The position numbers and the translations under genes were made by a program. Shown here piece after piece: positions 10,405-23,258 of a stretch of 64,000 bases of DNA. Each line of letters begins with the position of its first letter. Position 1 is the stretch's first letter. The stretch comes from Papaver somniferum (lineage: Eukaryota > Streptophyta > Magnoliopsida > Ranunculales > Papaveraceae), in NCBI RefSeq assembly GCF_003573695.1, contig NW_020636596.1:62001-126000 (forward strand). Direction: 5' to 3'. The notes under the pieces are model-generated. The model made no database searches, was not told the origin of the DNA, and saw nothing but the letters and a program-made list of their open reading frames with translations.

Positions 10405-11202
10405 TTTTTTATATTGTTTTCTCAAGCGTTCGAGATTTTCCTTTATGGTTTTTTCGGAGTTGCCAAGCTCAAATTGAGCATCTACTACATATGCTAGTAG
10501 TAGGTGTATTAGTGTGTTTTATCTTGAAAATATTCGTCCTGTGAGGGCTATAGCATCACTCTTGAGTGTAGTCGGGCGCTAATGTCTTAAGGGCAACGTG
10601 TTGAACACGTGACTCACTCTATTTTTTTTCCAAAGTTTTGTCTTGTTGCTGTTGCGGAGATATGGGGAGCTCATTCGTTTCATCAAATCGATCACTTCCA
10701 TTATAAAGGAGCTAAGTATCAATAACTTTTGCTTATTTGATTTTTTCTTGTTTTTGATTATTGCACCCAACAATCTTAAGACATTAGTATTTGTAATAAT
10801 AAAAAAATGGTTGGTTGGTTTGTGAATCATGGATGTTAATTGTGGAGTGAAAAACAAAAACGAATTTTTGGTCAGCTGTAGAGTTTCGAGTTTATCTCTT
10901 AACCTAGAAGGAATTTCGATGAACCCTTTTGACACAAAGTAGTAGACATCCTGATAGTTACCCACGTAAAATTTCAGAAATTTTGGAGTTGTAAAGTATT
11001 TTTTTTGATATTTTACAAAACTGAGAAACGTTCCTGAAAAATTTTGACAGGCAGAATTTTGTTGTTAACTAAAGTAGTTTTTATGGGGTAACCATGAGTT
11101 TTTTGATATGGTGGTTTAAACGAAGTTTATAAATCTAGATATTATCTTCAAAACTCATATTTTATCTGAACTAAGGTTTGTGAGATATGGTGTATTCGGT
11201 GA

Positions 11203-14200
11203 TTGGGAAATTACTGTGTCCGTGGTCAGAGTATAAACGAAGTTTGTGACATGAAATTGAAAAGGAACATGGATACCAGGCGCATGTGGATGAACACAAG
11301 TCTTCCAAAGCTGACAAAGGCGAGAACATCAAACACAGCTCTAAGCATAGTCTTCATAATAAAGGTATGTTTCGTAAAACTGAATCTGGCATTACTTTAA
11401 TTAAGGGTGATTGTTATGTTTGTAAAATTCCTGGCCATAAGGCAGTAAAGTGTAGACAACATAAAACCTTAATAAGTAGAAAGTTAATGCTAATTTAGTT
11501 GAAACAAAATGAACCATGATGTCGGAAGTTATTTTAATAACCAATGTGAGAGACTGGTGGGTGGACTCTGGAGCCACTAAGTATGTTTGTTGAAACAGAG
11601 ACCTGTTCACCTCTTATCAGAGGATAAGGGATGTCGAGAAACTCTATATGAGTAACTCATCTGCGACAGAGGTTGCATAAAAGGGAAAGGTCGAGCATAA
11701 GCTCATATCTGTAATATTCTCACACTGAGTGAAGTTTTCATGTTCCGAGCAAATGAAATAATATTGTATCTTGTTCTCTTGAAGATGGTAAAAGATTGAA
11801 GATCTTAATTAAATGTGGAAAACTTGTTATAACTAAGGGTATTTATTTTTTAGGGAACCGTTATAGGACTTAGGGTCTATATAAGTTTGAAGGAAAATCT
11901 GATGAAGTGAACATAGTCGATTCTTGTGTTTTCTTTTGTGTGTCTTTGAATGTTTTGCATGGTAGACTTGGAACCGTAAAATTATAAGTCAATGTATAAA
12001 CTACATAGCATAGGCTTCGTACCCAAATTTAGTTTGGATCTTGAACACAAAAGTGAAATGAATATGCTATAAAATCTTTTAGCACAAATGTTCATAGTAA
12101 TTTTAATCTCTTAGAATTAATTCAGTTAGGTCTAATTGACATGAGTTCAACCCAAAAACACTATGGTAAAAGATGGTTTATAACTTTCGTAGATGATTGT
12201 ACGAGGTACTATCTTGTATAATTGCTTAGGGATAAGGATGATGCCTTAGAAGCCTTAAGATGTATAAACTTGAAGTTGATAACCAATTAGAAGGCTTGAA
12301 CATATTAATTGTATCCTTAAGGAGATCATAATTACCATGTTGATTAGTTCAGGATTACCTGCGGTCTTGTGGGAGGAGGAAGTCCTCTTAACTAGTATAT
12401 CCTGAATATAGTACCCTTAAGGATCAGATGAAACTCCATATGATTTATGGAAAGGTAGATGACCTTCTTATGAATATGTCAAAGTGTGGGGGTGTTTGAC
12501 TAAGATTGTCATTCCTCTTCCTAGAAGAACTAGATAGAAACCAAAAATGGTGATTGTGTCTTCATATAAGGTATGCTGAGTATACTTCTACATATAGATT
12601 TTTGGTTGTGTGTTCTGATTTTTCATACTTTTGGTGTGATTTTTCTGACTTTGTTGTGAATACTATTACATAATCTAGGGATGCTGAGTTCTTTGAACAT
12701 GTTTATTCTTAAACCTGTACCTCATTAGAGATGTGTTGTTGATCCCCTAGATTTATTTTCAAATAGTCAGAACTTATCTTAAAGGAGGATGAAGTTAAGG
12801 TTGAGCCTAAGAGAAGTAAAACAATTAGACTTGAGACTTCTTATGAAGCCGACTTCATAACATGCCTAGCGTAGTTTAAGCCCTGGACTTGTAAAGAAGC
12901 TTTGATATCTACTGAAACCCCATTCTGGTAAGAATCTTCATTTAGTGAAATGGACTCAGTCCGTCGGAACCTGACTTGGGAGGTTTATAGTTTACCTCCA
13001 GAGAGTAAGACCATGAGATGTAAATGAGTCTTTAAGAGGAAACATTAGGTATATGGAACTGTAGAAAAATATTAGGCTAAGTTGGTAGATATAGGCTATT
13101 AACTAAAAGAAGATGTATATTTCCTTGATTCTTATTCACATGTGACGAGATTTACTTCCGTTGAGATGCTAATTGTTATTGCCGTCATAAACAAATTAGA
13201 GATACATCAGATGGATGTTAAGATAGCTTTATAAAATTGTGAATTAGATAAATAAATTTACATAGACCAACCTGAGGACTTTGTAGTGAAAGGTTATGAT
13301 GACAAAGTTTGTAAGTTGAACAAAATTTTGTATGGTTTATAAAATAAGCACGTAAACAGTGACATGGAAAATTTGATCATGTGATAATGTGTAGTGGATT
13401 TAAGTTAATGAATCTGACAAGTATATTTACAAGTAACTTGTTAAGGATGCATGTTAGATTGTATGCTTGTATGTTGATGATATGCTTATACTTGATACAA
13501 ACATAGATGTGATTAATTCCACTAAAAACATGCGCTGAATGAGAACGTTGACTTGAAAGACTTAGGCCCTTTGATGTAATCTTAGGGATGAGGATTAGAA
13601 AATAATCTAACATATGTAGTCTTAGTCATTCTCATTATTTTGAATTTGTGCTTAAGAGATACAATCAGTGTGATTGTAAGACTTCTTGTACTCCATACGA
13701 TTATTCTTGCAGACTCAAGAAAAAAGGGTAATGGAGTATCTTAACTTGAATACTCAAGAGTTATAGGATGTCTGATGAATTTAATGAACTGTAAGAGTCC
13801 AGACATTGCCTATATTGTGAGTAAGTTAAGTAGATATAATTATAGTCCAGAGCAATAGCATTCAGATGCACTGAATAGAGTATTATGGTACCTAAAATAC
13901 TCTATTACCTTTTATTTGATTTATGAAAGGTATCTTGCTGTCCTTGAAGGACTTTGTGATGTAAACTGGATAGTTGACTCAGAAGAGTCTAAGTCTACGA
14001 GTGGATATGTTTCACTCTAGCATGAGAGTTTGTTTTTGGAAGATTTACAAACAAACATATATTGCTCAATTCATTATGGAATCTGAGAGTATTGAGTTAG
14101 ATAAAGCACGAGAGGGGGCCGAGTGCCTAAGATGCTTTTTAGAAGACATTCCTCACTGGCATAGGCCTGTGCCAGCTATATCTATACATTGTGTTAGCCA

Positions 14201-14345
14201 AGTTATAATAGCTAAAGCTGAAAATAACTAATCTCAATCGGCGTTATTTCCATTGATTGGATAAAGTCCAAGGAGAATATCGCGCAATCTTTGACGAAAG
14301 GTTTATCCCAAGAGATATTTAGAAATGCATCGAGGGGGAAGGGGC
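11203..14345 (+). pseudogene. Decayed copia gag-pol
   Basis: Fragments in several frames, in order: gag zinc knuckle CYVCKIPGHKAVKC (about 11415-11456, CX2CX4HX4C); protease WWVDSGAT (about 11556) with its DSG; integrase debris near 12110-12210 (LELIQLGLIDM, then FITFVDDCTRY); reverse transcriptase YVDDMLIL (about 13475), where the catalytic YVDD survives; RNase H from 13955 (NWIVDSEESKSTSGYV) to KQTYIAQFIMESE at about 14050 and IDWIKSKENIAQSLTKGLS at about 14255. Many stops and frameshifts lie between, so no polyprotein can be made. Motifs are read directly; the copia assignment follows from family knowledge. Confidence 0.85.
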
Positions 14346-15237
14346 TTAAGCTCATAAATTAAAATTTCCATGAAGGATACTCAACCTTGCTGACTGGAGA
14401 TCCCAAGATCAAGGTTTCGAATGAGACAACTAATTTGTGGTGGGTAAAGGTAAACACTATCAGAGAATTTTATTCTCCGTCCCTTCCCTATGGTGTAGAC
14501 GTGATAGTGTGACTGCATGTGAAGGATGACTTTTAAGAAGTCTTAATGAGTTTTATAGTTTCAATTTAAGATTGAAGTGGGGTGTAGCAGTAACACTCTT
14601 TATGGAAACTCACCTATCTGAATGAGGAAGTGGGCCGCTTCCTATGAGAATATGAGTTTTGATTCTCTAGAGCATTCTGAGAAACAAGATATGTCCAGTG
14701 CCAAATTGGCCAAAACGCACGAGCTTGGCAGCAATCTTGGAGATATCACCCGTGGTTGTTATCACGAATTACATCAAATGCTAGCAGTTCAAGACATAGT
14801 TCACTGTCTCTAGCAAGTAATTCCGGTAATATCTCACTAAGCAAAGGTTTAAGACCTCATGGACACCTCTTCCTAAAATGGTATTTCCTGCGCTTTTTAT
14901 GTGATTTTTGTTTTGATGGTTTTGGTATTACTGGAACTTAGGACCTAAAGGTCACTAAGGGTTCACTAGTTCATGCTTTTTCACTTTGGTGAAAGATACC
15001 TATAGTCTCACCATGTGAGAACTAAAGATGAAAGCTCTCAATACTATTATGATTTATGCAATCCATAGTATGACCCTGGAGTCAACACACTTTTGTGTGA
15101 GGGATAGGACGTAGAAATGACTAGTATGATTTCAACACTTGCACGATCAGTCTGTTTGGATCGTGAGGTTGGGATGTTGATTTACCAAGATCTATCTGTG
15201 TTTTCATGTTTTATTGAGTTTTCATTCATGTGGGGAT
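14346..15237 (+). other. Copia 3' untranslated region
   Basis: About 0.9 kb between the end of RNase H and the 3' LTR, with no recognised ORF. It is within the usual range for a copia 3' region and ends in the polypurine-like 'catgtggggat'. Confidence 0.6.
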
Positions 15238-15878
15238 TGTTGGAAAACAATTAATAAAAAATAATTTTTTAAATTTTTAATAAAAAATTATAATTTATTG
15301 TTTTATTTTGTGAATGAAACTTTTTAGTCCCACATCGTGGAGTTTCCAATTTTTAGTAGTTTTAAGAAACTATATAAACCTTTTAGTCCCACATCGGGGA
15401 GTTTTTCTTCTTAAGTTGTATTTGTAAATTATATAAACAAATTCACTATTTTTGTAAAATCTATGGGAAAGGGGTTGCTCTACATTTAGAGGGACCCCCA
15501 AGGGAAAAAAATATTTTATATTGTTTTCTCAAGCATTCGAGATTTTCCTTTATGGTTTTTTCGGAGTTGCCAAGCTCAAGTTGAGCATCTACTACATATG
15601 CTAGTAGTAGGTGTATTAGGGTGTTTTATCCTAGAGATATCCGTCCTGTGAGGGCTATAGCGTCAATCTTGAGTGTAGCCGGGTGCTAATGTCTTAAGGA
15701 CAACGTGTTGAACACATGACTCACTATGTTTTTTTCCAAAGTTTTGCCTTGTTGCTGTTGCGGAGATATGGGGAGCTCATTTGTTTCATCAAATCGATCA
15801 CTTGCATTATAAAGGAGCTAAGTATCAATAACTTTTGCTTATTTGATTTTTCCTTGTTTTTGATTATTGCACCCAACA
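15238..15878 (+). repeat. Copia 3' LTR
   Basis: 641-bp copy of the 5' LTR with the same termini. Both USE-TATA modules are intact here: USE 15327-15337 with TATATAAA 15371-15378, and USE 15386-15396 with TATATAAA 15430-15437. The gap is 33 bp in each. Confidence 0.93.
15327..15437 (+). promoter_or_regulatory. Two tandem USE-TATA modules, 3' LTR
   Basis: Two perfect GTCCCACATCG elements, each followed at exactly 33 bp by TATATAAA, about 59 bp apart. In this position they could drive read-out transcription into the right flank. Function is inferred from motif and spacing only. Confidence 0.65.
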
Positions 15879-17879
15879 TCAGTAAGTGACCTTTTGAAGG
15901 ATTATATCGTAATCAATACAATGCATGTAACTAGGATTTAAGAAGGGTTTTTTAGGGTTTTAGGTTTGAAGGATTTAATAAGATAAGAGACGGGATTTGA
16001 GTGAGAATGAAAATGAAATTCAAAGGGTTTATTCGCTCTTTATGAATTGGGTTTGGGTTTCCAATTCCTATGGGCATCGGCAAAATTTCCAAATTGCCTA
16101 GTCAGGTGGATCCGTGGATGCACAGTTGTGCTCCTACACTATCTATGTATAGCAAGCAATTAACGTTTGGGAACATTATACATATGCCCCTAGAACTATA
16201 CCCTTTTCAACTTAATATATACCCCCAAGCTTCTAAAAGCCCATACCTGAATTAGTAGTTTACCAAATAATCCCTACTTTAATAGCGTAACCGTTCCCAA
16301 ACCATTAATATCCATATTTTCTTTTCTTTTCATGTCTCTCTCCCCCTCTCTCCAGACGAACTGTCATAAAAACCAAAACCAGATCATCAAAAACTGAAGA
16401 AAACCGATCAAAATCTTCACAAAATTGGTTAAAAAGACCAAAATAAACAATTCCTGGATGAAAAGGACATTTAGATTTTGATACTGTTTAAATGGACAAA
16501 AATGTAAAAATAGCCAGGATGTAAAAAGTTTCATCCTACCCATTTTCAAATAATTTTTCTTATTTTTAATTTACATCAGGATGCATCGAGTTTCATCCTT
16601 GCTATTTTTTTAGTATAAGTCAGGGTGAATCTAGTTTCATATTTGCTATTTTTTTGGTGTCCATTTCACCCATAATAATTTTTACTCGTCAATTTAAACC
16701 ATGTTTTAAAAATAAATGACCCATTTCCCGCAAAATCTTCAAAAATGAAACCTAAAACGAACTTATTCTCTACTATTACAACTTCGTTTTACCATCACAA
16801 GATTCAGAAGATCAAAATCTGTAAAGAAACCAGAAATTAGGGTTTGCGGCTGAAATCAATTTGTTGTTTAACTATAATTTTTGTGTTTAAAAGGTAAACA
16901 TCGATTAACTTGTTTCAATTAGTTTGTATTTCAGTTCATTTTGATTTTGTCAGGGTTTGGTGCTAGATTTGTGTTAAAATTTTGTTTGATTTGTTTTTGT
17001 TTCAAATCTTCCTTAACTGGTAGTCCTTAATTCATCGATTTAGCTTTTTGAAATTAAGTTATAGTTGAATTTTAAACTAAGAAATTCAACGATTTGAATT
17101 GATTTGAGTTTTGTTGGTGTAGGTAGAGGATTGATTGGATCTGAAATTGAAGAGGAAACTGAATCAAGATTTGGTAATTCGGTGATTTGGCGATCTGGAA
17201 TCAAACCTTGTTTCAAATCTAAAGTCTTGTTTCAAATTGAATAAGATTTTGTGGTGAGGTATGATTTGAATAAGAATTTGTATTGATTTGATCTCTTCAA
17301 AAGTTAAAATGTCACTGGTTTAACTTATAATTTCATCTCCCTAGCCACTGATACTTCACATTTCCATATCATTTCTCATTGGGGTTTTGCTAGGCTTTTA
17401 GCAGTAGTAGTTACAATGAAGGAAGTTGATGATTATAATAGAGAAAGATTCATATAACATGCCTTTGTTTTAGGAAAATGCAATCATGCTATGAAGTGTT
17501 GCTCGTTTTTTATATTCTCTTTATTGATCTTCTTATAAATCTTCATAGAGTGATTACAACCATGTTCTGGAAAACACTATTAAGTTGCCTTTATATGCGG
17601 ACATTTATATGTACTAGAAATACTAAATAAAAGTGACCATTCGGAAAAATAAGACAAGCTACATAAAGTCTTAATTGAGACCCTTTTCATCCAAGTTGAC
17701 TCGTATAAATGCAGAAAACTTGTACACAATTGATCCTATGGAGACAACTTGAGCTAGTTGCTCCTATACATGGAGACAGCTGGAGCTAGTAGCTGCCAAT
17801 TCTATTTCTGGAAGCAACTTGTTAAAGTTGTCTTCAGATATGTTTGCAATCACTGCACCAAATTCTGGGATTAGTAACA
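15879..17879. other. Noncoding, with a short repeat family at 16505-16665
   Basis: No gene recognised. At 16505-16665 three degenerate units of about 45-55 bp share 'agtttcatccttgctattttt', a motif typical of dispersed plant repeats. The 16,800-17,300 stretch is T- and TTG-rich and resembles an intron or leader, but no exon could be supported. Confidence 0.45.
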
Positions 17880-18215
17880 GAATCAAGTCGTTACTAAAAC
17901 GGGTTGTAACGGCTCTGCCTGTTGCAAAAGTGGGTGTTACACTTTTTGTAACGGCTTTGCGGCCGTTACGAATTTTTGTTGTAACGACCCTCGTAACAGG
18001 TGTGAGCCGTTACGAATTTGCCACGTGGTAACAACTTAGAGCTGTTACGATTTTTTTTTGTAACAACACTGTCGTAACATTAAGAACCGTTACTACGTGG
18101 CAGGATGTAACAGCTTAGAGCCATTAGGAATTTTTTGCAACAGCAAAAAAAAAATTACTAAGCCAGTCAACCTTGACATGGTCAAGGCTGACCGGCAGTA
18201 ATTTTCTGCCGGAAA
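17880..18215. repeat. Cluster of GTAACGGCT-type direct and inverted motifs
   Basis: At least ten copies of a gtaac(g/a)gct-like motif in both orientations (for example 'taacggctttgcggccgtta'), followed by an inverted repeat of about 15 bp (ccagtcaaccttgac / gtcaaggctgaccgg, 18171-18204). Dense short subterminal repeats of this kind are typical of CACTA-type DNA transposon ends. No transposase or CACTA terminus is visible here, so it may be a relic. Confidence 0.5.
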
Positions 18216-19013
18216 TAAGCCGAAATTCTAAATTCAATACCTTCATACATTTATCATCCACACTCGACAACAATTTCTTCAATCTAGTCATATCACATTC
18301 ATTCAATTCATATCAGATTTCTATTACAAAAGAACTGAAATTTCTCCAAGTACCAAACTTTTTTTTTTTGGTTAAGTATCAAATTTCTAAGGGAATGCAT
18401 GGAAGGTTCCAAATTACTAAGGGAACACATAAAAACTTATTAACTGCCTACAAAACTTAAATACATGGAACTTACAAATCTTAGTTGCTGCTTTGTTCTC
18501 CACCCTTTCTGATGAAATAGAGCATCATTCAAATAACCACAACTAAGCTTGCTTTGTTGAAAGCTTGGGCATCAGAAAACTCGATGTAGGAAATCCTGCA
18601 AATTACAACATGCAGCATTATTATGAAAAGTAAACTGGAAGAACTAATGTTCAAAAAACGCAGTTCACGTAAATGCAAACAAGAAATAATTACATAGGTG
18701 TCACACTAATTTGTTTTGTTTCTTAGATGTTGGAAGTAAGGTATACTTAGAGCAGAAGACGTACTAGAAGGGAGATGTTATTACTGCAGGGAAGTAAGAG
18801 AGTGGAGGAGTATAAAATATGAAATTAGGAAAGGCAACGATACTTAAATAGTTCACTGCAACTAGGTAAGATGAAGCTTCATAACTTGGCAATCTCTTTG
18901 TCTTTCATATAGATTCTGCCAGGCAATCAATGCAATTGGTTCTGAAATAAACCAAAGTCTATAAGCTCTCTCACCAGGTAATACATGTGAAGTATACAAG
19001 TTGATTCCAAGTG
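18216..19013. other. Noncoding
   Basis: AT-rich sequence with no supported gene. A short exon-like stretch on the minus strand (ending at 18595) reads YIEFSDAQAFNKA, like part of an RRM, but has no partner exon. Confidence 0.4.
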
Positions 19014-20449
19014 TTAGAGCATAGCTCGGTCGACCTCGCATGCGTTTCTATATCAAGCATGTTTTTCAATGTTAGTGATCAAAACTATGAGTCTTGATTT
19101 CTAGTCTATTATAGCTAAGTCTCGGACTAGGATAGAAAAGTGTAGTTGAACTCAAGGACTTCATGGCGATTCATCATACAACGACGAAGATCTACTCAAG
19201 GAACCGTGGAACTTCATCAACAAAAAGGTATGTGGATACTTGAACTTATCTATCACTCAAAAGTCTATGTATTATATCTCCTACTTCTTATGAGACAAAA
19301 TTCGTATGCTATATAGACTGGATCATACACACTTGACATTTCAAGCTGAGTATACTCTACTTATCTTTTTCTCGAAATCGTGTGTTGGTAAAGCGTTTCG
19401 CTTTGATCGGGTTTATATCTTCACCTAGTGACGCAAGTCATGAAAAGTTTCAACTACTTTGGAAATTGCTCTGACGAGAAAGGTCTGTGAATAACGACTG
19501 AATGACGTCCTCTGAGAATGTTTCAATAGTTGGAATGAGACTTAAGGTCTATATAACCAATGATGGATACAAGCATTGTGTGGTAACACATATATGCATA
19601 AGTCTTATTCCTTAATCCGAAGTTTTCGAACTTTGTTGATTGAGAGAAACCGGAGGAATTGGCTTTGCCAAGTTCGCGAACCCAGTCCGCGAACTGACGA
19701 AAGTTCTCTTACCGATAATTTCTGCTGGGATTTCCAAAAACTCGTTTGCGTGTTTAGTCCACGAACTGGATGAAGTCTCCTTGCCGAGATTTTCTGCAGA
19801 GTTTGGAAAACTCTGCCGGTTATCTTAAGTCCGTGAACTTGTTTGTGATCTTAAGTGGTTATGATCTAAAGATGTGCTCTGAACATGAAACTTAAATTAC
19901 TAAGGAATGCTTTATGCAAACCGTGGATATAAAGTTCATGAGATGATTCAATCGAATCGAATCATCTTTGTTTAAATTGTGTCTTGTGTAGTTATATAAG
20001 ATCTCATAGCAATTGAACAACTCTCTAACTAGTTCATTTGAGTAACTGAACTATTTATGGTGAAGAAGAACAAGGTTAATATGAAATGCTCATATGGTTA
20101 ACCTTTTGGGTTACTATGTTGAACCAACATACACGTACACGTTTGGACACGGTTTTCACAAACCCAGTAAACGTCTACCCAAGTGTGTGTAACAAGCTAA
20201 GTTTTCGATCTAACAGTTGAAAAATATAAGCTTGAATCTAAATCAGGTTTTCATCTAACGGTGAATATGGATTGCTTTGTAACTAAGGAAAAACCCTGAT
20301 TTGAAGGCTATATAAAGGAGACATGTAGCATTGGGAAAAACTAATCCCCACACGTCTGTGTGATATTAGTGTGCTCGTTAGAGTCGATTATCCTTTAACC
20401 TTTGGTTTTCTTCTCTAAAACTAGGATAACGACTTAAAGACTTCATTAG
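19014..20449 (+). mobile_element. LTR fragment, plus orientation
   Basis: Begins TGTTAGAGCATAGCTCGG at 19014 and runs to about 20449, where it abuts the end of an inverted copy of the same LTR. It matches the reverse complement of about 21480-22812. It lacks the last ~1 kb of the LTR and has no internal coding region. Confidence 0.75.
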
Positions 20450-22815
20450 TGAAAAAGCGGGGGTTTAACAACACCACTCAATATTTCGCTTAGCAATTTG
20501 TATGGACTAACTCCGAAATGCTTTGCTAGAGAATCAACTAGACAGTCAGACTCAATCTAGATTAAAGTATCTCAAGGAGTTAATATCTCTCACTTGTTTT
20601 GATTTACTCAAGATAAAACAATAGCGAGTCTAAAATTAAACACAAGGAATAACTTGGACGGTACCAAAGACCAATGTCCAAGGATCAATCAATATCAATC
20701 AACAACCAAAGGTTGGATTTCCAATTGATGATCTTAACGTACAACCTATATTATTTCTATTATATAAAAAATATAATGCGGAAAAGAAATAACTCAAACA
20801 CCAGAAGTTTTGTTAACGAGGAAACCGAAAATGCATAAAAACCCCGGGACCTAGTCCAGATTGAATACACACTGTATTAAGCCGCTAGAGACACTAGCCT
20901 ACTATAAGCTAACTTCGGACTGGACTATAGTTGAACCCAATCATTCTCCCACCAATCCAAGGTACAGTTGTACTCCTACACCTATGATCCTAGCGGGACA
21001 CTGCGCACTTGATTACCTTAGATGATCTCACCCACAACCAAGAGTTGCTGCAACCCAAAATCGCAGACTTGATAATAAACAAATCTGTCTGACACAGAAA
21101 ATTCTATCAAAGGATAAATTTGTCTCCCACAGATACACCCTAGGTTTTGTTCCGTCTTGAGATATGAAATCAAGGTGAACAGGAACCAATTTATAATCCG
21201 GTCTTATATTCCCGAAGAACAGCCTAGATTAATCAATCACCTCTCTACAATCCTTCCTGACTACACAGGCGGTTTGTCGAGGAACCACAAACAGTGAGAC
21301 GAAGATTGTTTGTGACTTCTTTATCTTGCCTATCGGATAACTCTCACGATCTCAAGCCAATCAAAGATTATACTCGTACGATAGAAGATGCAAGATCAGA
21401 TCACACAACTACGATAAAAGTAGTATCGGTCTGGCTTCACAGTCCCAATGAAGTATTTAAGTCGTTAACCTGGTTTTAGAGAAGAAAACCAAATGTTAAA
21501 GGAGAATCGACTCTAGAGAGTGCACTAGTATCACACAGACGTGTGGGGATTAGTTTTACCCAATGCTAGATGTCTCATTTATATAGCCTTCAAATCAGGG
21601 TTTTGCCTTAGTTACAAAGCAATCCATATTCACTGTTAGATGAAAATCTGATTTAGATTCAAGCTAATATTTCTCAACCGTTGGATAGAAAACTTAGCTT
21701 GTCACACACACTTGGGTAAACATTTACTGGGTTTGTGAAAACCATGCCCAAACGTGTACGTGTATGTTGGTTCAACATAGTAACCCAAAAGGTTAACCAT
21801 ATGAGCATTTCATATTAACCTTGTTCTTCTTCACCATAACTAGTTCAATTGACTCAAATTAACTAGTTAGAGAGTTGTTCAATTGCTATGAGATCTTATG
21901 TAATTACACAAGACATAATTGAAACAAATATGATTCGATTCAATTGAATCGGCTCATGAACTTATAGCCACGATTTGCATAAAGCATTCCTTAGTAATTT
22001 AAGTTTCATGTTCAGAGCACATCTTTAGATCATAACCACTTAAGTTCACAAACAAGTTCGCGGACTTAAAATAACCGGAGTTTTCCAAACTCAGCAGAAA
22101 ACCTCGGCAAGGAGACTTCCGCCAGTTCGTAGACTAGGTTCGCGGACTTACCCGCAAACGATTTTTGGAAATCCCAGCAGAATTTCTCGAGAAGAGAAAG
22201 TTCGCCAGTTCGCGGACTTGTACTCATGCAAACCATTTTCCGGTTTCTCTTGATCAACAAAGTTCACAAACTTTGGTTCAAGGAATAAGACTTATGCACA
22301 TATGTGTTACCAGACAATGCTTATATCCATCATTGGTTATATAGACCTAAACTCTCATTCAATTCATTGAAACATTCTCAGAGGACGTTATTCATTCGTT
22401 ATTCACAGACCTTTCTCGTCAGAACAATTTCCAAAGTAATTAAAACTTTTCATGACTTTCGTCACTAGGTGAAGATAAACCCGATCAAAGCGAAACGCTT
22501 TACCAACACACGATTTCGAGAAAAATATAAGTAGAGTATACTTGACGATTTCGAAATGTCAAGTGTGTATGATCCAGTCTATATAGCATACGACTTTTTG
22601 TCTCATAAGAAGTAGGAGATAGAATAGATAGACTTTTGAGTGATAGATAAGTTCAAGTCTCCACATACCTTTTTGTTAATGAAGTTTCACGGTTCCTTGA
22701 GTAGATCTTCGTCGTTGTTTGATGAATCTCCATGAAGTCCTTGAGCTCAACTACACTTTTCTATCCTAGTCCAAGACTTAGCTATAATATACTAGAAATC
22801 AAGACTCATAGTTTT
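20450..22815 (-). mobile_element. Near-complete LTR, minus orientation
   Basis: On the minus strand it starts near 22815, with a truncated 5' edge, and ends ...CCCCCGCTTTTTCA at 20450, which I take as the LTR 3' terminus. The length is about 2.37 kb. No primer-binding site follows the terminus; it joins the oppositely oriented copy directly. A tRNA-like 'ctggtatcagagg' motif exists inside the right-arm copy (62430) but is mutated here near 20990. Confidence 0.7.
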
Positions 22816-23258
22816 GGTCATTAATTTTTAGTATTGATGAGAAATATCTAAAAGAGGAAAAACTAAAGATATGTAAAAATTACTATATTAATTGATATTT
22901 AAATTAATATTTATATTTATGTTAACAATATCCATTAATATATAAAAAAAATCAAATTATTTACCTGAACACAATCTAACAAGTTCCCTTAATACGGTTA
23001 GTTTACTAATAAAAACAAAGTCAATGGTTAATAAAGGATGCAAATCATTCTTCATCCTTATTTTTTATATAACTGGAATTAATTCCATAACAGTTTTAAA
23101 GATTTTCTTTGGAACCAAGTTTCCAACATCTATATAAAGGATGCAAATCACTCTTCATTTCTGCATAAACCACATACTTTTAGTTTCTGTGAAAAAGAGG
23201 TAGCGAACAGAAGATATTGACTGTGACTTTTGAAGCAAATCACAACAAAGGGGGAGTA

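Larger units (their letters stand above)
10096..10772 (+). repeat. Copia 5' LTR
   Basis: 677-bp LTR matching 15238-15878, with a few per cent mismatch by eye. It is longer because a 'gtgaccctcaaggga' segment is present three times (10328-10404), against one degenerate copy in the 3' LTR. It carries two USE-TATA promoter modules. Confidence 0.93.
10096..15878 (+). mobile_element. Degenerate Ty1/copia retrotransposon, 5.8 kb
   Basis: Two direct LTRs, both starting TGTTGGAAAAC and ending CACCCAACA (10096-10772 and 15238-15878), flank decayed gag-pol on the plus strand. Order seen: CCHC knuckle, protease, integrase, reverse transcriptase, RNase H. The order integrase before reverse transcriptase marks it as copia. 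A polypurine-like 'tgtggggat' precedes the 3' LTR. The expected initiator-Met primer site is not recognisable after the 5' LTR. The flanks (atagt and tcagt) are not a clean 5-bp duplication, in keeping with age. It interrupts NUP93 exon 1. Confidence 0.93.

Noticed and set aside
10773..10800. Primer-binding site after the copia 5' LTR
   Set aside because: The sequence after the LTR does not resemble the initiator-Met tRNA complement; no site can be claimed.
18530..18598. Minus-strand exon-like YIEFSDAQAFNKA, resembling an RRM
   Set aside because: It is only about 15 residues after a plausible acceptor, followed by a stop, and no neighbouring exon was found. Chance is not excluded.
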